From assembly GCA_028565715.1 (NCBI GenBank), contig JAOXYC010235236.1:1-10518 (forward strand): DNA of 10,518 nt, given 5' to 3'. This document shows positions 6,701 to 10,518 of this stretch, piece by piece (within the stretch, counting starts at the first letter, position 1; each line of letters starts with the position of its first letter). Source of the DNA: Phoronis pallida (taxonomy: Eukaryota; Phoronida; Phoronidae). A program made the translations under genes and the position numbers. The notes beneath the pieces were generated by a model. That model did not search any database and was not told the DNA's origin. It was given only the letters and a program-made list of their open reading frames with translations.

Positions 6701-8448
6701 TCTCTACGATCTATGAGATCAGACCTTGAAGTCACCATACCCAATTATGTTACTACGCTGAAGAACATTTTTGCCTTTGCTTACATTTGGGGCTTTGGTG
6801 GCCAACTCCATGAAAGGTAACACTCTTTGAATCTACTAGCCATAATATGAGTTACAATATTATTGTCATTGTAGCTCTAACTATTTTTAAAAGTATCATT
6901 GTCGAATATTATGATGCTTTAGAATATTTGAGACAAATCAGTTGTTTGTGTAGTAATGATTGTAGAGCACTGAAACAGATAACTCTGAAAGAATTGAATT
7001 ATGTTTTTTTTGTATAAATTATTTGAATTATCAAGATAGAATAACAATGAGGTGACATAAAAAATGTCCCCAAAAGTGCTTAACAACATACTTAAGCCTA
7101 CCGCACACCTAGCGCGTTTGCCGCGCGGCAATCGCACTGAGTTTGTAGCCCGCACACCTAGCGCGATTGCCGCGCTACAGTTACAGACTGATTTGTCGGC
7201 GCGAATGTTGCAGAAAAGGACACCCGCACCCCTAGCGCAATTGCCGCATCGTGATTGCCGGGCGGCAATCGCGCTAGGTGTGCGGTGGGCTTTAGATGAT
7301 GGTTTCAAATGACTATTACATAATAATTTTATTCACAGGTTCACCAGTCGTTTTGATGCATTCGCTCGAGAAACACTGCATCGTGCGCGGTGGCCTATTA
7401 CACTACCACGCGGCTGCCTATGTTACGATCTCTGGGTTGACGTAAAACAAGGAACCTTTCTCAAGTGGAGTGAACGCGCTCTGGAGAAATCCAGGAACAC
7501 TAACTATGTCATGATTCCAGAGGTAAGTACGGTAAATTCTCGCCATTTTGGGACACCTCAAGATTAATTATTTTGGGAAATTTGACTTCTTGTCCCAATT
7601 TGGCGGGTATATTTTTTCGTGGTGTCACAATTTGGCAAACATAGAAAAATTACAATTTTTTCTTGTGTGTCCCAATTTGGTGAGTAAATTTTATACCATC
7701 ATAGTTCGGACAGTTCATCACACAACACATGCCGGATTATTGGGGCATGACTGTCTAAGACTGAAACACGAGCAGGTGAGATTAGACAAAATTTGAAGCT
7801 GTTCCAATTTGGCGAACACGCGCATATCGATTTTTGGTCGTGTTCCAATTTTGGAAGAAATTACTGAACTGTACGGAAAGAATTGTTTGTGCAAATAATT
7901 TACCATATTGTGCTATTTTTTACTGATTGACGTTGATTGTTTCTGATATCAAACCATATTGTTACCTATAATCTCAATAAAAGTGTACTGTACAGTTATA
8001 GATCAACTGTGGGTCTCAAATATCTTGCATGGCATTGCTGATATTTCATCAAGAGAGATTGGTAGTCTGGATATAGGCAGACGTAGAGGTATTCAATTTG
8101 GTAAAGATTCAATTCACTGCAACAAAACCTAATACAATCACCTTATTCAAAAAGTGAGAATTTTACAATGTTGCAATGTATACACATAGCTATTCGGGTA
8201 CAAGTCGAATAAGTTGGTCCCTCGTATAACTTCCGTTATTTAGTCGTTGGAAACACATTGACTGAATAACGCAAATAAACGAGGGACCAACTTATTTGAC
8301 TTGTACCGCTATTCGCAACTCACATTCAGTTATCCATATTTACTTTCAGATGGAACGTTACTATTTTCTGTGTGATTTATTGCTGTCATCCAACTATCCA
8401 GTATTGCTGGCAGGTCAGCCAGGGGTCGGCAAAACATCCTTAATCAAG
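3540..8448 (+). CDS. Dynein heavy chain family protein, internal fragment (AAA2 to AAA3 P-loop), 7 exons
   Basis: Seen: seven exons with AG/GT borders and compatible phases (0,0,1,2,1,2,0,0) join into 430 uninterrupted codons. Residue landmarks are LNP near 55-57, LYG at 63-65, WLVFDGELD from 116, NGER at 145-148, SLVFEMSDL at 156-164, SPSSVTR at 168-174, IFAFAYIWGFGG near 318-330, and the Walker A GQPGVGKT at 419-426. Known: dynein heavy chains carry these in this order across AAA2, the AAA2-AAA3 linker and AAA3. They are ring ATPases that drive microtubule-based motility in cytoplasm or axoneme. Full proteins are about 4,000-4,700 residues, so this is roughly a tenth. Inference: the usual SRCGM after the arginine finger reads TRTSL, and the LYG-to-Walker-B spacing is longer than in standard heavy chains. 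That suggests a divergent paralogue, possibly DNHD1-like, a family linked to sperm flagellum formation in mammals. Family membership is strong; the paralogue is uncertain. Confidence 0.9.
3726..4270 (+). other. Intron with a small MITE-like element
   Basis: GT-AG intron of 545 bp between dynein exons 1 and 2. The first part is A+T-rich with nothing recognised. A 121-bp inverted-repeat element lies at 4055-4175. Confidence 0.8.
4055..4175. mobile_element. 121-bp inverted-repeat element
   Basis: The left end ACTGTCTCCGACGATAAAAA and the reverse of the right end ACTGTCTGCGACAATAAAAA match over about 24 bp with few changes. An inner stem TGGTTC/GAACCA lies inside. No target duplication was seen. 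Confidence 0.65.
4271..4541 (+). CDS. Dynein heavy chain exon 2: AAA2 Walker B region
   Basis: Acceptor is CTACTTTCAG and donor is AATG/GTGACT. The exon starts in phase 0 and ends one base into a codon. It encodes LYGHFQDGRWIEG, then a polar stretch with FDEKKNK, then HKWLVFDGELDSSWVDGLNSLLD and LLATNGERVFLN. Known: WIVFDGPVDxxWIENMNTVLDD is the AAA2 Walker B signature in dyneins, and SGERI follows it. Between LYG and WLVFDG there are about 50 residues, some ten more than I expect for standard heavy chains. The ATG at 4313 is internal, not a start. Confidence 0.9.
4542..5168 (+). other. Intron with a CAGCCCC-type MITE
   Basis: GT-AG intron of 627 bp. 4542-4860 holds nothing recognised. 4861-5114 is a terminal-inverted-repeat element. 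Confidence 0.85.
4861..5114. mobile_element. 254-bp MITE with AGGCGCATGGGCCTA repeats
   Basis: The left end CAGCCCCGCAATTGTGCGCA and the reverse of the right end TAGCCCCACAATTGAGCGAA match over about 28 bp. Inside, AAAATAGGCGCATGGGCCTA occurs identically at 4939-4958 and 5056-5075, with related AGGCGCA motifs elsewhere. The CAG start is compatible with hAT-type non-autonomous elements, but no clean 8-bp target duplication is visible. It is more G+C-rich than the surrounding intron. Confidence 0.72.
5169..5334 (+). CDS. Dynein heavy chain exon 3: AAA2 C-terminal part and arginine-finger block
   Basis: Acceptor is TATTACAG and donor is AAAG/GTAGAA. The exon starts with the last two bases of an Asp codon and ends with two bases of an Arg codon. 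It encodes NTSLVFEMSDLVHASPSSVTR followed by TSLVHCSEENVSWMSLFEAW. This aligns with the dynein block LIFEVxDLxxASPATVSRCGMVYxxxxxLGWxPxxxxW. The arginine aligning with SR is kept, while CGM is replaced by TSL. A different-frame ORF starting near 5262 is a shadow of this exon. Confidence 0.9.
5335..5689 (+). other. Intron with a duplicated acceptor/exon-start sequence
   Basis: GT-AG intron of 355 bp. No mobile element seen. It contains a 12-base copy (5527-5538, AGGTTAAAGATG) of the true acceptor and exon start at 5688-5699. Confidence 0.8.
5690..5928 (+). CDS. Dynein heavy chain exon 4: AAA2-AAA3 linker helices
   Basis: Acceptor is TTTCCCGTAG. The preferred donor is TGTA/GTACGT at 5928/5929. 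A donor three bases upstream (5925/5926, GTAGTA) keeps the same phase and would delete one residue. The exon encodes about 80 residues starting RLKMLTDLVNDV. The stretch GVEEIASFLRILSSLLDQ matches the helical DxNLVxSLxxLLESLL segment of the dynein linker. It then runs into a charged tail (EKVERQTQLEKSK). The frame is open past the donor to a TAG at 5937-5939, so intron retention would truncate the protein. Confidence 0.83.
5929..6671 (+). other. Intron with palindrome and inverted-repeat element
   Basis: GT-AG intron of 743 bp. It holds a direct repeat TAGATCTAAGGA (6021-6032, 6066-6077) and a perfect 18-base palindrome GTCCTTAAATTTAAGGAC (6083-6100). An inverted-repeat element lies at about 6400-6605. 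Open frames on both strands at 6140-6524 are chance or repeat frames. Confidence 0.75.
6400..6605. mobile_element. Degenerate inverted-repeat element, about 200 bp
   Basis: The left arm (AGACTGTACTCCAGCCC ... GACTGTATCAATCGCG, about 6413-6461) matches the reverse complement of about 6543-6592 (AGACTGAACTCAGCCC ... GACTGAAACAATCGCG). Mismatches and short gaps are present. It reads as an old MITE. Confidence 0.5.
6672..6816 (+). CDS. Dynein heavy chain exon 5: FAFAYIWGFGG helix before AAA3
   Basis: Acceptor is CTTTTATAG and donor is AAAG/GTAACA. The exon starts two bases into a codon and ends with two bases of an Arg codon. The first half (TTDTLASRGSLRSMRSDLE) is Ser/Arg-rich and looks like a lineage-specific linker. 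The second half, KNIFAFAYIWGFGGQLHER, matches the conserved dynein FxFsxxWSIGGxxdexxR block. This exon is not seen as an ATG-started frame because its start is supplied by splicing. Confidence 0.85.
6817..7338 (+). other. Intron with a G+C-rich MITE
   Basis: GT-AG intron of 522 bp. 6817-7090 is A+T-rich with nothing recognised. 7091-7295 is a G+C-rich element that creates overlapping spurious frames on both strands. Confidence 0.85.
7091..7295. mobile_element. 205-bp MITE with CACACCTAGCGCG motif
   Basis: The ends CTTAAGCCTACCGCACACC and, in reverse, CTAAAGCCCACCGCACACC match 17 of 19. The motif CACACCTAGCGCG(A/T)TTGCCGC occurs at both ends and again near 7153, with a fourth diverged copy CACCCCTAGCGCAATTGCCGC. 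The termini next to TAA/TTA-like bases would fit a PIF/Harbinger-type element, but this is inference. Confidence 0.75.
7339..7522 (+). CDS. Dynein heavy chain exon 6: segment leading into AAA3
   Basis: Acceptor is TTATTCACAG and donor is GAG/GTAAGT, a full-consensus donor. The exon completes an Arg codon and ends in phase 0. It encodes RFTSRFDAFARETL (compare RkkFdeFvRelL in dyneins), then CLCYDLWVDVKQGTFLKW (compare the lyDYxvdxxxxxWxxW block), and ends NYVMIPE. This is the usual run-up to the AAA3 P-loop. Confidence 0.87.
7541..7890 (+). repeat. Repeat region with TGTCCCAATTTGG motifs, copy 1
   Basis: Variants of TGTCCCAATTTGGCG occur near 7591, 7623, 7668, 7800 and 7841, and in reverse near 7541. 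The part around 7770-7890 (GAGCAGGTGAGATTAGACAA, ATATCGATTTTTGG, TGCAAATAAT) matches the reverse complement of 10140-10260. The open frames here (7548-7796 +, 7718-7906 -) are translations of this repeat. Confidence 0.6.
8197..8307. mobile_element. 111-bp palindromic MITE with perfect 8-bp target duplication
   Basis: Arms GGTACAAGTCGAATAAGTTG... (8197-8225) and the reverse complement ending CAACTTATTTGACTTGTACC (8279-8307) differ at one position in 29. Inner GTTATTTAGTC/GACTGAATAAC extends the stem. GCTATTCG flanks both ends (8189-8196 and 8308-8315). An 8-bp duplication is typical of the hAT superfamily, and some other families also give 8 bp. Confidence 0.93.
8350..8448 (+). CDS. Dynein heavy chain exon 7: AAA3 Walker A
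   Basis: Acceptor is TTTACTTTCAG and donor is AAG/GTAAGT; the exon is 33 codons in phase 0 at both ends. It encodes MERYYFLCDLLLSSNYPVLL followed by AGQPGVGKTSLIK. The pattern TvRyxxLlxxLlxxxxPVLlvGxxGxGKT is the AAA3 P-loop of dynein heavy chains, and the catalytic-site Lys and Thr are kept. The initial ATG is an ordinary internal codon. The next exon was not found with confidence. Confidence 0.92.
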
Positions 8449-8569
8449 GTAAGTGCAATACATTAAATCCATGCAAATGCTGTAATCGCTGCCTTTTCTT
8501 TTCTCGAGCATCCATTGTTTTTTTCATAGGGCTGTCTCTGTGTATGATGGGATGATTACTCTGCTGCAG

Positions 8570-8921
8570 TTTAAACACGTACATTGCTACTTACGAATGT
8601 CGAATTATCAATTATTGAAATGCGACGTTTTCATCCATTTCTTTAACACAGTTTGACAATTTTTCGTTGCCAATATGTGTTACTACCTTCATTCTTTATC
8701 AGAAACACAAAGTTACTGATCTCGGTTATCTCGTCACCCTCAAGATATTTCATCAAGTCGCATAGGCCGCCTCGTATAGATATTTCCGGAATAAGCGAAG
8801 GTAGTTATTCGTTCAGATGAACGCAAGTATGCAATTTGTAACAACAATTCCAACGCAATTGACCTCATTCAATAGTTGATGATTTCACATTGTTTCGTAA
8901 GTAGCGATGTATAACTTTAAA
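8570..8921. mobile_element. MITE-like element, copy 2 (inverted relative to copy 1)
   Basis: The left end TTTAAACACGTACATTGCTA and the reverse of the right end GTTTAAAGTTATACATCGCT are terminal inverted repeats. The reverse complement matches 1515-1796 along its length (for example GGTCAATTGCGTTG.AATTGTTGTTAC and AACTTTGTGTTTCTGATAAAG). Copy 2 has about 80 extra bases near 8725-8810 that copy 1 lacks. Confidence 0.76.
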
Positions 8922-9044
8922 CACAAGATTTATAACTGAAGGGTTTTTGTTTTTCAAATGTTTTATATTAGAGTTGATGTCTCTACATTTTCAACCATTA
9001 TAACCCTCGTTGTAAAAATAATAAAAAGGCCAATCGCCAGCGTT

Positions 9045-9258
9045 AAAACAATAAAATACATAAAAATGTCATTCTTATGCTGATGTGTTATAAAAATGAT
9101 GTAAAATTCAGAGCTTTCGAATGTATATTCTTCTTCAATGGTGTTTAAATTGTAACGCCATTGAAGAAGAATATACATTCGAAAGCTCTGGATTTTACAT
9201 AATTTTTGTAACACATCAGCACAAGAGTGACATTTTAATGTATTTCCTCTTGTAAAAA
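9045..9258. mobile_element. Long hairpin element, near-perfect palindrome
   Basis: The inner arms 9111-9141 and 9158-9188 (starting GAGCTTTCGAATGTATATTC) are perfect reverse complements over 31 bp around a 16-base loop. Similarity continues outward (ATGTGTTA.AAAAAT.ATGTAAAAT, AAAATGTCA) to about 80-100 bp per arm. No coding capacity: the 83-codon minus frame at 8963-9214 is repeat translation. Confidence 0.88.
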
Positions 9259-9410
9259 GTGTTCAAATCAGGCTTTATACAGGCCGAAGAAACTTTAATA
9301 ACAGTATTTTTTCCTATTTTCTAAAAAATCTTCTCATTTGAATTTTATTAAAAATTTTCTCTTTTTTTAACTTTTGTTGACCTGTATAAAACTCAGATTT
9401 GAATACTTTG
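9255..9410. repeat. Inverted-repeat element, about 156 bp
   Basis: AAAGTGTTCAAATCAGGCTT..ATACAGG at the left matches the reverse of the right end AAAGTATTCAAATCTGAGTT..ATACAGG over about 38 bp. It abuts the preceding hairpin. Confidence 0.62.
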
Positions 9411-10117
9411 AAAAAATGTTTGTCAATGAATAGTTAAAAAAACAGTCTTTAACACTTTCTCTGTTGTCCACCTGAAGAGAACTATCGAGCGAAAATACGC
9501 TTTAACAGAACAAGAGGTTAAGGTACAGTTTGTGCTTGATTACAGGTGCCCATCGTTTATAATGAAGTTGTATTTTGGTTGCATTTTGGTTTTGTTGAGT
9601 TTCATTGACATCTTTATTCCATTTTAAGACCCAAGTTGTACAGGAGTTGAATGTGAAGATTTGTTATATTTAAAAAGTTGACTTTTATTGTTTTAGAGTT
9701 TGTTTGCATGATATGAGGTTGTTTCAGTTGTTTTCACAAAATACAGAACAGCTTTCTTCACTCTACGTTTTATGTTTAAAAAACCTGAAGCAATTCACAG
9801 AAATTTGTTTTGCATGTCTTGTAACTACCAACACAAAGCTGGTTAAATCAAGAGTTAGAAACAATTTAATTACTTAAGTCCTGCGATTGTTCGTAAGGAG
9901 TAAAAATAGGCCCAACATATTTGGCTACAGTACAAGGTTATTCAAAACACTTTGCCATCTGTTTTCTTTCATAAACATTTTGCTATTCGATTGCTTTGCT
10001 GTTTTTCCTTGGTCTAAATGTTTTTTGCACTCAAGTTTTGTGAACAAGTCAAGAGCGATGATAGATGACTGACTGATGTCATGTATACAGCATTTTCTTG
10101 CAATTTTTTGAGAAACC

Positions 10118-10335
10118 CACAATGTTGGGACAACAAAAATTATTTGCAAAATGTTTTTTTCAGTACTCACGAAATTGGGACAAAGTCCAAAAATCGATAT
10201 TTGTATCTTCACCAAATGTAGACTTGCTCAAATTTTCACTTCTCTCACCTGTTCTGTCAGATTGAAACTAGAAATTGGGCACCTAAGAAAAATTGGAAAT
10301 GTTTGATGTTCAGCTGATATTGGGACACCCTAAAA
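10118..10335 (-). repeat. Repeat region with TGTCCCAATTTGG motifs, copy 2 (inverted)
   Basis: On the minus strand it carries GAACAGGTGAGAGAAG, CATTTGGTGAAG, ATATCGATTTTTGG and TTTGTCCCAATTTCGTGAG in the same order as the 7541-7890 repeat. The similarity is clear but diverged. Confidence 0.6.
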
Positions 10336-10518
10336 ACAACAATAAGTCAAACTTTTGAAAATATCTAACTTCAAAGTGTACCAAAATGGAGAAAAAATAC
10401 GTAACCTTAATTGAACTTTTCAGGGTTGCCTGCGCGCTAAGAGTACGATGGAATAGATTGTTCATACTCTCCTGATATCATATTAGAATAAATGTTCACT
10501 TACTAGGTGAGTCGAGTT

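Larger units (their letters stand above)
7523..8349 (+). other. Intron with two repeat elements
   Basis: GT-AG intron of 827 bp. It holds a repeat rich in TGTCCCAATTTGG (about 7541-7890) and a 111-bp palindromic element at 8197-8307. 7890-8188 has nothing recognised. Confidence 0.8.
8449..10518 (+). other. Presumed intron after AAA3 Walker A exon; next exon not found
   Basis: Begins GTAAGT directly after the P-loop exon. No dynein AAA3 continuation (FSxxT.., Walker B DDLN) is recognisable in any frame. The region holds several repeat elements. 9411-10117 shows nothing beyond chance open frames, including those at 9887-10072 (+) and 9925-10215 (-). Confidence 0.6.

Noticed and set aside
6919-7312. 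Overlapping 129-codon minus and 82-codon plus frames
   Set aside because: Both run through the G+C-rich MITE at 7091-7295. Their Ala/Arg-rich translation comes from its repeated motif.
9925-10215. 96-codon minus-strand frame
   Set aside because: Part lies in the TGTCCCAATTTGG repeat and the remainder has no recognisable motif. The + strand frame 9887-10072 overlaps it, as expected for chance.

Overview
This is a eukaryotic, A+T-rich window. Coding sequence is broken into short exons by GT-AG introns, and the introns are packed with small palindromic or terminal-inverted-repeat elements and tRNA-derived repeats. No operon, ribosome binding site or prokaryotic gene structure is visible. Intron length, a tRNA-headed SINE and many MITE-like elements suggest a metazoan, probably a marine invertebrate. 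The phylum cannot be fixed from the sequence.

The only gene I can support is an internal piece of a dynein heavy chain family protein on the + strand. Seven consecutive exons (3540-3725, 4271-4541, 5169-5334, 5690-5928, 6672-6816, 7339-7522, 8350-8448) join with matching phases into one open frame of exactly 430 codons. They cover the AAA2 module after its P-loop, the AAA2-AAA3 linker, and the start of AAA3, ending just after the AAA3 Walker A motif GQPGVGKT. Landmarks appear in the family order: LNP...GE/LYG, WLVFDGELD, NGER, SLVFEMSDL, SPSSVTR, IFAFAYIWGFGG, then the P-loop. Several normally near-invariant positions differ, so this is a divergent member. A DNHD1-like protein (dynein heavy chain domain-containing 1) is my best guess, but it is not proven. 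The 5' part with the AAA2 P-loop and the 3' continuation were not found.

Region by region: 1-3539 is upstream or a long intron. It holds two small inverted repeats, a tRNA-like sequence (1004-1076), a MITE (1515-1796), a 53-bp tandem triplet (2029-2186), an 89-bp palindromic element, two adjacent related MITEs (2602-2859) and a minus-strand tRNA-SINE (about 2980-3297). 3540-8448 is the dynein gene, with intronic elements at 4055-4175, 4861-5114, 6400-6605, 7091-7295, 7541-7890 and 8197-8307. 8449-10518 is the next intron or downstream sequence. It carries an inverted relative of the 1515-1796 element (8570-8921), a long hairpin (9045-9258), another inverted-repeat element (9255-9410) and an inverted relative of the 7541-7890 repeat (10118-10335).

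The other open frames of 60-130 codons look like chance frames or translations of repeats. No new multi-gene system is visible. The points most worth following are the divergent dynein module, a duplicated splice-acceptor/exon-start sequence in one intron, and the dense collection of palindromic elements, one with a perfect 8-bp target duplication.
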